This document shows, piece after piece, positions 28,257-35,498 of a DNA stretch of 40,414 bases; within the stretch, counting starts at the first letter, position 1, and every line of letters starts with the position of its first letter. Source of the DNA: Pseudoalteromonas sp. H71. GTDB lineage: Bacteria > Pseudomonadota > Gammaproteobacteria > Enterobacterales > Alteromonadaceae. The stretch is taken from contig NZ_LODI01000001.1 of assembly GCF_001468485.1 (NCBI RefSeq), positions 243,289 to 283,702 on the forward strand, read 5' to 3'. Made by a program: the position numbers and the translations under genes. The notes below the pieces were generated by a model. It did no database searches, was not told the DNA's origin, and saw only the letters and a list, made by a program, of their open reading frames with translations.

Positions 28257-28661
28257 ATGTTTAAAGTATGGATTTTAATGTTGGTTATGCTTTCGTTTTC
28301 GGCATTGGCAAATAGTGAAAAAGTAATAAACGTAGACAGAGCAATACCCAATAGCTTGCATTTAGCATTTCCAAACGATGCTAATATCACACCAAAAAAA
28401 GGCGACTTTGAGGTGTTAAATTACATATTAATGAGCAATAACGAAGGCGAACGTTGGGCTGTTATAACATTAACTAATGTATCATCGGGAAATAAAGAGC
28501 TTAACGAAGATCACTTACTCGCTTTATTTGCAGATGGTACGCGATTAGCTCCATTGGCGTTTACACTCAGTTTTAAAGGTAACGAAACGCAGTCAGTTAC
28601 CGTTTCGTTTGCGGAACATAAGTTTCCTATTTTAAGTGTGTATTCAAGCAATGATCAGTAA
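28257..28661 (+). CDS. Small exported protein of unknown function
   Basis: A 134-residue protein with a clear signal peptide (MFKVWILMLVMLSFSALANS) and a mature part of about 115 residues that appears beta-rich, with no cysteine. I do not recognise the family. The start is well marked by AAAGGAGGT, the strongest ribosome site in the window, so it may be abundantly made. It stands alone between the divergent UvrA-like gene and the convergent LytTR gene. Confidence 0.75.
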   Translation: MFKVWILMLVMLSFSALANSEKVINVDRAIPNSLHLAFPNDANITPKKGDFEVLNYILMSNNEGERWAVITLTNVSSGNKELNEDHLLALFADGTRLAPLAFTLSFKGNETQSVTVSFAEHKFPILSVYSSNDQ

Positions 28662-28687
28662 CACATTTTTAGATAAGTTAAATGTGT
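28661..28687. terminator. Hairpin shared by two convergent stops
   Basis: ACACATTT (28661-28668) pairs with AAATGTGT (28680-28687) around an 11-nt loop. The structure overlaps the stop of the LytTR gene and follows the stop of the small exported protein. No long T run is present, so strength is uncertain. Confidence 0.5.
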
Positions 28688-29466
28688 AGTAATTGTTTTA
28701 GTTTATCGGCACCGGCTCTGCTGGTGCTAAGCTCTGATTTTATATCGTCGTTTACAATCACCATCAATTTGCCGTTAAACCAGCGCTGTATTTCTTTTAT
28801 GTGGTCAACGTTAACCAAATAACTTCGATGAATTCGTACAAAGTTTTTTGTTACTAAGGCATGTTCAAGCTGATCGAGTGTATCGCTTAAATGATGAAAT
28901 GTGTCGCCATTCCACGCCAAACTATTACCTTGCTCTGATTTAATAAATTTAATGTCACCTGGGGAGAGTAAAAATATACGCTCACCGTTTTTACTAATTA
29001 GCTTATTTAATGTGTTTTCGGTTAATGCAAAGGTTTGCTCGTGTTCTGGGCTGTTAACTTGGCAGTGGGCACGCTGTTGCTCAAGTAGCTGCTGCGCTTT
29101 AGCGAGTGCTTTTTTTAATCGAGCAATAGGAAAAGGTTTAAGTAAGTAATCTGTTGAGGCGTTCTCGAATGCTTCAATCGCAAATTGGTCATACGCGGTT
29201 GTGTAAATAATAATGGGCTGGTAGTTAAGTAAATCAATAAGCTCTAAACCATTAATTTCAGGCATTTGTATATCAAGTAATACCACATCAGGAGTTAGCT
29301 CATTTATTAAGGTAATGGCCTCTTTGCCATTTGTGGCCATACCCACTACATCAACATGCTCCATTAAACTTAATTGATGGCTTAATTTTTCGCGAGCGGG
29401 AAGCTCATCATCGGCAAATAATACGCGCATTTTAGATACTGTATTTGGCTGGTTTTTACTGTTCAT
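28678..29466 (-). CDS. LytTR-type response regulator
   Basis: A 262-residue regulator. The receiver domain (about 14-125) shows the acidic pair D19/D20, the phospho-acceptor Asp65 in LLDIQMP, the switch threonine region in IIYTTAYD and the lysine in LLKPF. A LytTR DNA-binding domain follows (about 160-260) with FVRIHRSYLVNVDHIKEIQ. It should act as a transcription factor phosphorylated by the histidine kinase encoded just upstream. Its start overlaps the kinase stop by 4 bp (ATGA), which fixes the start even though M13 is the usual family start. Target genes are unknown; amidohydrolase and small exported protein genes are adjacent. Confidence 0.9.
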   Translation of the reverse strand: MNSKNQPNTVSKMRVLFADDELPAREKLSHQLSLMEHVDVVGMATNGKEAITLINELTPDVVLLDIQMPEINGLELIDLLNYQPIIIYTTAYDQFAIEAFENASTDYLLKPFPIARLKKALAKAQQLLEQQRAHCQVNSPEHEQTFALTENTLNKLISKNGERIFLLSPGDIKFIKSEQGNSLAWNGDTFHHLSDTLDQLEHALVTKNFVRIHRSYLVNVDHIKEIQRWFNGKLMVIVNDDIKSELSTSRAGADKLKQLLHI

Positions 29467-30446
29467 AGTGTAAGCTCCAACGTAACCACTGCACCATTAT
29501 TGTTGCTGAGTAATACCTTACTTTTGCCAAGTTGTTTAACGCGTTTTAGTATGTTTTTCATCCCTATACCACTGCCATGCCCGTGTTTTATAATATCGCT
29601 CGAAAACCCTTTACCATTATCGCTAATTTGTATTTTAACGCCTTTAGGCAGCTCACTGAGTGTTATATTAAGTATTAACGACGTTTGTTTGGCGTTATGT
29701 TTAATGGCATTTTCAATTATGGGCTGAATAAGTAGCGGTGGTAGCGATATATTTTTAAGCGTATTAGGAATGTGGTAATTAACCTGAAGTTTATCGCCAA
29801 AGCGTGCTTTTTCAATATTTAGGTACTTTTCTATTATTGTAAGCTCTTGCTGTAAAGGTATTTGCTGTTGCTCGGCAGTATCAAGCGAGTACCTTAAAAT
29901 ATCAGCAAGTTCATGCAGTACTTCATCGGCTAAATCGGGGTTTGTATGAATATATGCCGAAATTGTGTTTAAGCTATTAAACATAAAATGTGGGTTTAAC
30001 TGGTAGCGCAATGTAGCAAGTTGGGCTTGTTTAAGAGCGTGTTTTTCGGCTGTTGCGCGTTTTTTGTTTTCAATAAAAATACTGGTAAAGTAAATACACG
30101 AGCCCCAAAGTAAGCCGTTAAATACAACAAATACCCCCATGGATTTATGCCCATCAAAAAGCAGTGTGAGGACTATATCGGTAAGCACATTACCAAGTGC
30201 CATAAACACAACGGCAATTAACCATTCAAATGCTATTTTATGAATGTGTTTATTGCGCAGGTAAAAAATAACCGCGGCCGCACTCCATACCGGCACCCAG
30301 TAAAAAGTAACAAACCACACGGTGGCAGCAAGTGCACTTCCCGTAGTAAAGGGCGCAGAGTTAGCAATTATTAGCCCAAGGGCATAAGCAATATCTACAA
30401 TAAGTAAAATAAAAAAGCTGTATTTATAAAAAGGATGTTTGAGCAT
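29463..30446 (-). CDS. LytS/AlgZ-type sensor histidine kinase
   Basis: A 327-residue membrane kinase. Four or so hydrophobic helices (about residues 10-125) are followed by a short linker and a His_kinase domain with the phospho-acceptor H153 in LNPHFMFNSLN. An ATPase domain follows with the N-box LIQPIIENAIKH, the G1 box SDNGKGF and the G2 box GSGIGMKN. No extracytoplasmic sensor domain is present, so it may sense through its membrane part. I start at ATG 30446; an earlier in-frame ATG would reach into the terminator of the next gene. It is coupled to the LytTR regulator gene by a 4-bp overlap. Confidence 0.88.
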   Translation of the reverse strand: MLKHPFYKYSFFILLIVDIAYALGLIIANSAPFTTGSALAATVWFVTFYWVPVWSAAAVIFYLRNKHIHKIAFEWLIAVVFMALGNVLTDIVLTLLFDGHKSMGVFVVFNGLLWGSCIYFTSIFIENKKRATAEKHALKQAQLATLRYQLNPHFMFNSLNTISAYIHTNPDLADEVLHELADILRYSLDTAEQQQIPLQQELTIIEKYLNIEKARFGDKLQVNYHIPNTLKNISLPPLLIQPIIENAIKHNAKQTSLILNITLSELPKGVKIQISDNGKGFSSDIIKHGHGSGIGMKNILKRVKQLGKSKVLLSNNNGAVVTLELTL

Positions 30447-30482
30447 AATAAGTGCTTCTTTTTGTAAGTGATTAAACCATAA

Positions 30483-30522
30483 CAAAAAACAGTCAAAACC
30501 CAAATACTTTGTGTTTTGACTG
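30483..30522 (-). terminator. Intrinsic terminator of the amidohydrolase gene
   Basis: On the minus strand CAGTCAAAAC pairs with GTTTTGACTG (10 bp, 13-nt loop) and is followed by six T residues. It lies 9 bp past the amidohydrolase stop and separates that gene from the kinase-regulator pair. Confidence 0.88.
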
Positions 30523-30530
30523 TAACTTAT

Positions 30531-32384
30531 TTAAAAGTAAGTTAGCTCCTTGATTTGTAGTGTATTTTTTAATGACTCATTGCTTGCGCCTGGCATTTTA
30601 CGCCACATTAAATTAACCCCAGTTAATTCAGTGGCCGACCAGGTAACCGGGCTACCAAAGCCAAATTGTTTAAGTGTAGTGAAAGGAATATCAAGCGTTG
30701 TCCACTCATCGCGCGGCTTTAAAAGTACACTAAAGTGATCCCAATCTTTTACATCACTATGATAAACAGACATAGCAAAAGGCGTGCTTGAACCTTTATA
30801 GGTTAATCGAATACCTTTAAATGCTGAGGCATCAACCGGCGATGTAAATTTTATTTCAGCGCCTGCCCACGCGCCAAAGCTGGTAGGCTTTGTAATGGTT
30901 GTATCAATAGTTACGCTGTTTTTATTTGTGGTAAGCACTGCAACAGACTGCCCACCCATTACCGAGTCGCTTAAGGCTTGCCATGGTGTTTCACCGGTAA
31001 AATCATCAATAACATGCTGCGCTTGGCTACTTGTTATTATTTCATTACAAGCGGGGCCTTGTGGCTTTATGGCTTTGTTTTGAGCAATAAGCGCTGGGCG
31101 GTCTACTTTCGTACCTGATTTGTAAACATCTGAGATAGTGTGAATATGGCTTATATCATCAAGCGGGTTTTGCTTAAGCAGTACAAAGCTTGCCTCAAAG
31201 CCTTTAGTAAGCTTGCCAACGCTATTAGCTTTATTAATAGCCTTTGCACCGTTAACCGTTGCCGCATTAATTATTTCACCATTAGTAAGACCCGCTTTTT
31301 TAAGTGCATCTAACTCGTTGTGTAACCCAGTGCCGTGCAGCGTGTATGGGTTTCCGGCATCAGAGCCTGTGCCAATAGTGACATTAGCTTTATTTAGTTT
31401 TTGTATATTTGCATAAGCGGTTTTACGCTCATCCCACGCGTGCTCTTTCCATTTTGAAGGTGCAGGCACGTTTTCAAACAAACACCCTTGAAGCTTTTCG
31501 GGAATGGTTTTTAGCAACTCGCTTTGTGAGCTAATAGTATGGTTATGCTTTTCATCGCTATGGTTGTGGTACACCGCAAGAGTAGGAATGTAGGTTACGT
31601 TATGCTTTTTCATAAGCGTAATAAACTCATCGTCAACTGCTTCGCTATTAATACCGTGCGCTAAAGCAGTTGCACCGGCCTTAATAGCGCGCTTCCCGTC
31701 ATTTAGTGTAGAAACATGCACAAAATACGGTAAATTAGCGGCTTTAGAGCGCTTACCTAACTCGCTTAATTGGCTATTAGTTAACGATTTACCCGCACCG
31801 CCAAACGTTTCTATAACCGCTTTAGTTACATGTGGATTAGTGCTTATATGTTTTTGCCATAGCGCTTCTATGTCTTCATCTTTTGCAATTTCATAAGCTT
31901 GGCCACCAAACTGCGTGCCATGTCCGCCAGGATTAGTAAACAATGTACCTGCATAGAAAAGGTTAGGGGTTAGTTGGACTGCTTTTAATTGCGCGGCCTC
32001 GTTTAGAGTTTGTTCAAACGAAAACAAATCAACAATGTTAGTTACACCTAAATACAAATTAGAATTAAAGTGCGATTTAACCGGCAAATACTGAAACTCA
32101 GAAAAGTTACTGCCCGATGAGCCCAAATGTACATGTAAATCAATTAAACCGGGTATTGCATATTGGTTGTTGGCATTAATAGTATTGTCGGCGTTTTGTA
32201 GTGGGTCGGTCGCTTTAGTAATGTTTACAATTTTACCGTCATCAATATAAAGCGAACTCGGCGCAGAAAAGCTTTGCGAATTACTTTGGTATAAACGAAT
32301 GTTATCGACTCTCAAGTCAATGGCATGCGCGCTAAAGTGGCCTGCTAAACTTAGTGCTAAAACTGTCTTTGTAATAATGTTCAT
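30531..32384 (-). CDS. Exported amidohydrolase fused to a C-terminal CIA30-like domain
   Basis: A 617-residue protein. A signal peptide (MNIITKTVLALSLAGHFSAHA) leads to an imidazolonepropionase-like amidohydrolase domain (about 22-440). Metal ligands are H84 and H86 in LHVHLG, a histidine in PYFVHVST, one in ALAHGIN and the aspartate in GTGSDAGNP. After a CNE-containing linker, a beta-sandwich of the CIA30 / galactose-binding type occupies about 455-615 (DDFTGETPWQALSDSVMGG to LTGVNLMWRK). It probably hydrolyses a C-N bond in a small cyclic or peptide-like molecule in the periplasm, with the sandwich as a binding module. I start at ATG 32384, with AAGGAA upstream, rather than at 32402. Confidence 0.85.
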   Translation of the reverse strand: MNIITKTVLALSLAGHFSAHAIDLRVDNIRLYQSNSQSFSAPSSLYIDDGKIVNITKATDPLQNADNTINANNQYAIPGLIDLHVHLGSSGSNFSEFQYLPVKSHFNSNLYLGVTNIVDLFSFEQTLNEAAQLKAVQLTPNLFYAGTLFTNPGGHGTQFGGQAYEIAKDEDIEALWQKHISTNPHVTKAVIETFGGAGKSLTNSQLSELGKRSKAANLPYFVHVSTLNDGKRAIKAGATALAHGINSEAVDDEFITLMKKHNVTYIPTLAVYHNHSDEKHNHTISSQSELLKTIPEKLQGCLFENVPAPSKWKEHAWDERKTAYANIQKLNKANVTIGTGSDAGNPYTLHGTGLHNELDALKKAGLTNGEIINAATVNGAKAINKANSVGKLTKGFEASFVLLKQNPLDDISHIHTISDVYKSGTKVDRPALIAQNKAIKPQGPACNEIITSSQAQHVIDDFTGETPWQALSDSVMGGQSVAVLTTNKNSVTIDTTITKPTSFGAWAGAEIKFTSPVDASAFKGIRLTYKGSSTPFAMSVYHSDVKDWDHFSVLLKPRDEWTTLDIPFTTLKQFGFGSPVTWSATELTGVNLMWRKMPGASNESLKNTLQIKELTYF

Positions 32385-32650
32385 GACTGTATTCCTTATC
32401 AAAATAGGTATTTGGCGTTTTGTTGGTAAGAAATTTAGCGAGTTTTATAACCTGCATCATTAATAGCTATCTGAATCGACATTATTAGCAGTTGAACCGA
32501 CATAAAAGTAAATAAGCGTTGTGGTGGGGCGGTTCAGGTTCACTAAATTAAGTGCTTTGAATAAGCGATAGGTTCCATCGACAGGGGGGCCTATTTTAAG
32601 GCAAAGCTTTAAAATTTGATCATGTTAGAATGGTTATCAAGGGCTGCTAT

Positions 32651-32772
32651 GAGAGAAATAGTTAGTCAAAATTCTTAATGTCTGAAGTCAAGGTTTGACC
32701 CTCATTGGCTTTGTGATGAGCGAGAAATAGTTAGTCAAAAGTCTAAGTGTCTGAAGTCAAGACTTGACCCTC
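32651..32772 (+). repeat. Tandem pair of a 53-bp interspersed repeat (copies A and B)
   Basis: Copy A (32651-32703) and copy B (32720-32772) are direct repeats offset by 69 bp and nearly identical. Both contain GAGAAATAGTTAGTCAAAA and TGTCTGAAGTCAAG and end in TTGACCCTC. In B the core GTCAAGACTTGAC is a palindrome around one base; in A it is partly degenerate. A third copy in the opposite orientation is split by the insertion sequence at 35060-36618. The pair sits in a gene-free stretch (32403-33085) that otherwise shows only attC-like and short palindromic structure. Confidence 0.85.
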
Positions 32773-32993
32773 GACTTATTTAAAGTATTGAGCTGCAAAT
32801 TACATGTAGCTATTAGTCAGCTTAGAGCGAGAAACTGCCGTTGAGATTGGCTAAATATCGTAGATAATTGATTGGTCAAACTGCGCTTTGCGCATCCATT
32901 CATGAAAATGAGCGACGCGCGCATATTGGTTAATTTAACTTTACCTAAAATAGTTAGAAAACTTAGTGATAGTAATACCTTAGGTAATTTGTT

Positions 32994-33072
32994 AAAACTA
33001 TATAATGTAGAAAAATGAACGTAGCGTCGGCAGAAATATGCGCGATGAGCGCACTATTAAAATGTTAGTTTT
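32994..33072 (+). repeat. attC-like imperfect palindrome before the lipoprotein gene
   Basis: AAAACTA (32994-33000) is matched by TAGTTTT (33066-33072) at the ends of a 79-nt stretch that contains internal GCGC palindromes and finishes in GTTAGTT, 14 nt before the next gene. Size, pairing ends and the terminal GTTA resemble an integron attC site, but the match is loose. Confidence 0.3.
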
Positions 33073-33085
33073 CAATGGAGAGTAG

Positions 33086-33487
33086 ATGAACACTTTAAGT
33101 AAATTAGTCACTGTCAGTATTGTATTACTCATTACTGGGTGCGCTGGTATTTTAGGTGTCACTGGTGCGGATACTGGAAAAAGAATTAGCGATGACTGGG
33201 TTGAATATAACGTCACTCATCCGGGGCTTACAATTAAAATTATCGAACCTTATGCTCCAGATTTAATGCCAATATCTACGGTTGGTAAATCATCACCGTC
33301 GCCGTTGAGACATACCATTATATTTGGAACCAAATCAAATCAGCATGAGCTTGAAGTTATAGGTAAGTACAAGAAAGAACTGTACTTTGATAATAGGTTT
33401 TATGGTTCAATTTGGTCAGGTGACGTTTTGATTCGAGACGGTAGCCTTTCAATAGACGGTAAGTTGGTATCAGTAATAGAAAACTAA
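33086..33487 (+). CDS. Small lipoprotein of unknown function
   Basis: A 133-residue protein with a lipoprotein signal: MNTLSKLVTVSIVLLITGC, with LITGC as the lipobox and Cys19 as the lipidated residue. The mature part (about 115 residues) is probably beta-rich, and I do not recognise its family. GGAG lies shortly before the ATG. The TAA stop forms the start of TAACAA, as in integron cassettes, and an extended hairpin follows. It is the first of three unfamiliar small genes in the island. Confidence 0.65.
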   Translation: MNTLSKLVTVSIVLLITGCAGILGVTGADTGKRISDDWVEYNVTHPGLTIKIIEPYAPDLMPISTVGKSSPSPLRHTIIFGTKSNQHELEVIGKYKKELYFDNRFYGSIWSGDVLIRDGSLSIDGKLVSVIEN

Positions 33488-33493
33488 CAAAAG

Positions 33494-33540
33494 CAGCCAC
33501 AGGACAAAAAAACGCTCCGCAATTTTTTGCCTGTGCTGGC
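33494..33540 (+). terminator. Long hairpin after the lipoprotein gene
   Basis: The arms at 33494-33511 and 33523-33540 pair over about 16 bp (CACAGG/CCTGTG and CAAAAAA/TTTTTTG) with one or two unpaired bases in the left arm. It begins a few bases after the stop. It could end transcription. The TAACAA at its left and GCGTTGAG at its right also give it the look of an attC site with extrahelical bases. Confidence 0.55.
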
Positions 33541-33636
33541 AGGCGTTGAGGCTGTAGAATTACCCTTTTTAAAGAAAATCGGCCTGTTTTATGAGTTCCA
33601 AATGCATTACCTAATGCTTTAAAAGAGCTTAGAGTT

Positions 33637-33703
33637 AATTACAAGAGCTCGTTTTTTAATTGAATTTGGCTGTTGGAGTTATTCTACGGTCTCGTTATGT
33701 GGC
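33637..33703 (+). repeat. attC-like sequence ending in GTTATGTGGC
   Basis: AATTACAAGAG (33637-33647) is roughly complementary to CTCGTTATG (33691-33699), giving a stretch of about 67 nt that finishes in GTTATGTGGC, 20 nt before the next gene. The end motif is close to the R' box of attC sites. The inner arms pair poorly, so the call is tentative. Confidence 0.33.
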
Positions 33704-33723
33704 ATTTAGGCTAGGAGTATAAT

Positions 33724-34392
33724 TTGGGGCCTCTTTTTCAATTAACCATAGTAGGGATTCTTTATTTCTTACTCGCAAGCATTATTGGGCTCGCACTGAT
33801 GTTAATTGCTAGGTTAATTATGCTGTTAAAGAAAAAGACTGATATTTCAGTTAACCAACTTTTTTGGTTCCCATTAAAGTTAGCGCCTTACTTTTTGCTG
33901 GCATTTATTGCTAATGTTCTAGTTTGTGAGTTCGTTAGAGATGTAGATCCTCCTCTAACAGATTATTGGTCGCTTCCTATAAATGATGGACTCACTATGG
34001 GAGCCATAGATATTTCTGATAAATGGTATTTATGGCCTACTCGAGAAGGCGGTGAAGCAATCCTCAGTAATATTGTGTTGGTAGGTATTAGTAATAAGGC
34101 TCTATATGGTTCAACTGAGTCTGATGAGTATTTCATTTATCGTTTCGACTCAAAGAAAGCGGTGGTGAATTTATCTAAAGATGAATTGAAAACTGAGGCA
34201 AATAAAATAGAAGATTCTTTACCCACACTAAAGAATCCATCTGATCTTTACTACGATAATAGAGATTTTGGTGATTTAATTACTTTTTTATTGTTACTGC
34301 TATATCCTTTGTACCGTTTTTATAATGTTTGTAATACATTTTGGGCTTTAGTTAGTAAGCAGAATATTGAGCATTTAAGTACTGCCGCATAA
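33724..34392 (+). CDS. Membrane protein of unknown function
   Basis: A 222-residue protein with two N-terminal membrane helices (about 8-32 and 48-68), a soluble central region of about 115 residues and a C-terminal helix (about 190-208). I do not recognise it. The start is taken as TTG at 33724 because AGGAG lies 6 nt before it; the first internal ATG falls inside the first helix. The stop is again part of TAACAA. It lies between two attC-like stretches, so it may be a mobile cassette gene. Confidence 0.6.
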   Translation: MGPLFQLTIVGILYFLLASIIGLALMLIARLIMLLKKKTDISVNQLFWFPLKLAPYFLLAFIANVLVCEFVRDVDPPLTDYWSLPINDGLTMGAIDISDKWYLWPTREGGEAILSNIVLVGISNKALYGSTESDEYFIYRFDSKKAVVNLSKDELKTEANKIEDSLPTLKNPSDLYYDNRDFGDLITFLLLLLYPLYRFYNVCNTFWALVSKQNIEHLSTAA

Positions 34393-34695
34393 CAAGTGAC
34401 CATGATTATGAGTGTCCGCAATTGGCACTTTAACGAAGTTCGGCTTGGAGCGAATAGCGGTCATTAGAAAATTATTTTTCAACACTGATTTTATATCCAG
34501 TTGCTATGTGTTTCTCCTATATTCAGGAAACGACCCATTTGGTCGTTTTTACCCTTTTCATAATTTCTATACTGATTAAAAGTTTATCTGTAGCAACAAG
34601 TTAGTTAGTGTGATAGAACTGGTATAATGATAAAAATGACCCGCGGCTCGGTAGAAAAACGACCCAATGGGTCGATATTAAATTGTTATATGCCA
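34393..34695 (+). other. Gene-free stretch with several inverted repeats
   Basis: No credible gene is present. AGTGTC/GGCACT (34411-34429) and GTGACC/GGTCA (34396-34463) form a nested structure after the stop. AAACGACC/GGTCGTTT (34528-34548) is an 8-bp hairpin followed by TT, a possible terminator. CGACCCAATGGGTCG (34660-34674) is a perfect palindrome that shares the CGACCCA arm with the previous hairpin. The stretch 34621-34694 has paired ends (TATAATGAT with GTTATATGCC) and resembles an attC site leading into the next gene. Confidence 0.45.
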
Positions 34696-35067
34696 ATGAT
34701 GAAATCGCTAACTATTGCTCTATTTCTACTAGCTTTAATTACTAGCTGGAGTAGCTTTGCAAACATTGATATTGAATATCAGGTAACTGAAGTTGCTGGT
34801 AGTAATACAAGTTATGGTTTATCCGTAATAGCACCTGCCAGCGATCCTGAACAATTAGTTCCATATTGGCATCGTAAAGCTGTCAAAATTTGTGGTTCTA
34901 AAAAATATAAAGCATCTGCGTTAATTAAAAAAGAAACGCAATGTGGTGATGCTATTAAGGTTACGAGTACAGGTGAAAAGTGTGAGGTTATTCCTGCGTC
35001 AGTTTTCGGTACTTTAAGCTGTAATGGCATAAAAGTGAATGGAAAAGTGAATGGGGTCACCCATTAG
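34696..35067 (+). CDS. Small exported protein of unknown function, 3' end altered by an insertion sequence
   Basis: A 123-residue protein with a signal peptide (MMKSLTIALFLLALITSWSSFA) and a mature part with four cysteines (KICGSKK, TQCGD, EKCEV, LSCNG) that may form two disulfides. I do not recognise it. The start at 34696 or 34699 keeps the signal peptide at the N-terminus; an upstream extension to 34627 would mask it. No good ribosome site is seen, and GTTATATGCC ends just before. The stop (35065-35067) lies inside the left end of the IS. In the reconstructed uninterrupted sequence the protein would end GVKS instead of GVTH. Confidence 0.6.
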   Translation: MMKSLTIALFLLALITSWSSFANIDIEYQVTEVAGSNTSYGLSVIAPASDPEQLVPYWHRKAVKICGSKKYKASALIKKETQCGDAIKVTSTGEKCEVIPASVFGTLSCNGIKVNGKVNGVTH

Positions 35068-35411
35068 AAAGTTCCGGTCAAGCAGGCAGCTGTGTTTTCT
35101 TGATTTTTTATTCAAAAATCAAGTGTTGTTATTTTTAAACTCAATTTAAATATGGCTACGCATCCAGTAATGACGTCGATTGGTGTGAATATGCACCAGT
35201 CACCCATATGAATTTAGGCAGTTTAATTAAGCATTATTGATGATTAATTAATGCCCTTGGCTTTCGCCTCAGTCATCGTTTAGTTCCAATATCAGTCCAG
35301 TTTCTGGCTGTGTTTACACACTGCGCTGTAACAATCCTGTGGTTTATGCTTGAACATAACCAACCCTTTGTGGCTCAAACATTGGGCATATCCAGTATTT
35401 AAAATATGAGC

Positions 35412-35479
35412 GGTTAACGTGCAGGCTCAATCAAATCTAGTGGTTTTACCAACCCCATTACTAGCTCAACACGTTAACC
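35412..35479 (-). ncRNA. Candidate seekRNA / bridge RNA guide hairpin of the IS
   Basis: Read on the transposase strand, an outer 10-bp stem (GGTTAACGTG with CACGTTAACC, 35470-35479 and 35412-35421) and an inner stem (CTAGT with ACTAG) enclose two segments: AATGGGGT (opposite 35452-35459) and AGATTTGA (opposite 35431-35438). The reconstructed insertion site on this strand reads AGATTTGACCCCATT. The second segment equals its left half and the first equals the bottom strand of its right half. This is the arrangement described for guide RNAs of IS1111 elements. Other hairpins in the 439-bp tail, including a GGC-GAAA-GCC tetraloop near 35270 and GGTTTATG/CATAACC (35341-35361), suggest a longer structured RNA. 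Confidence 0.65.
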
Positions 35480-35498
35480 TAATTCCGTTTTATGGTTG

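Noticed and set aside
32651..32772. Two repeats with a short spacer, resembling a minimal CRISPR array
   Set aside because: Only two imperfect 53-bp copies with a 16-bp spacer, too long a repeat and too short a spacer; no cas gene is near, and a third copy lies in opposite orientation.
35099..35123. A 10-bp hairpin (CTTGATTTTT with its complement) read as the terminator of the secreted protein gene
   Set aside because: It lies inside the insertion sequence and may belong to the structured noncoding tail; it cannot be the native terminator of that gene.
35429..35438. The segment AGATTTGA treated as a guide for the donor (element) end rather than the target
   Set aside because: The same bases adjoin the right junction, where element and target cannot be separated by more than TCA; comparison with copy A shows that most of them belong to the target repeat. 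A donor role is not excluded but is not needed.
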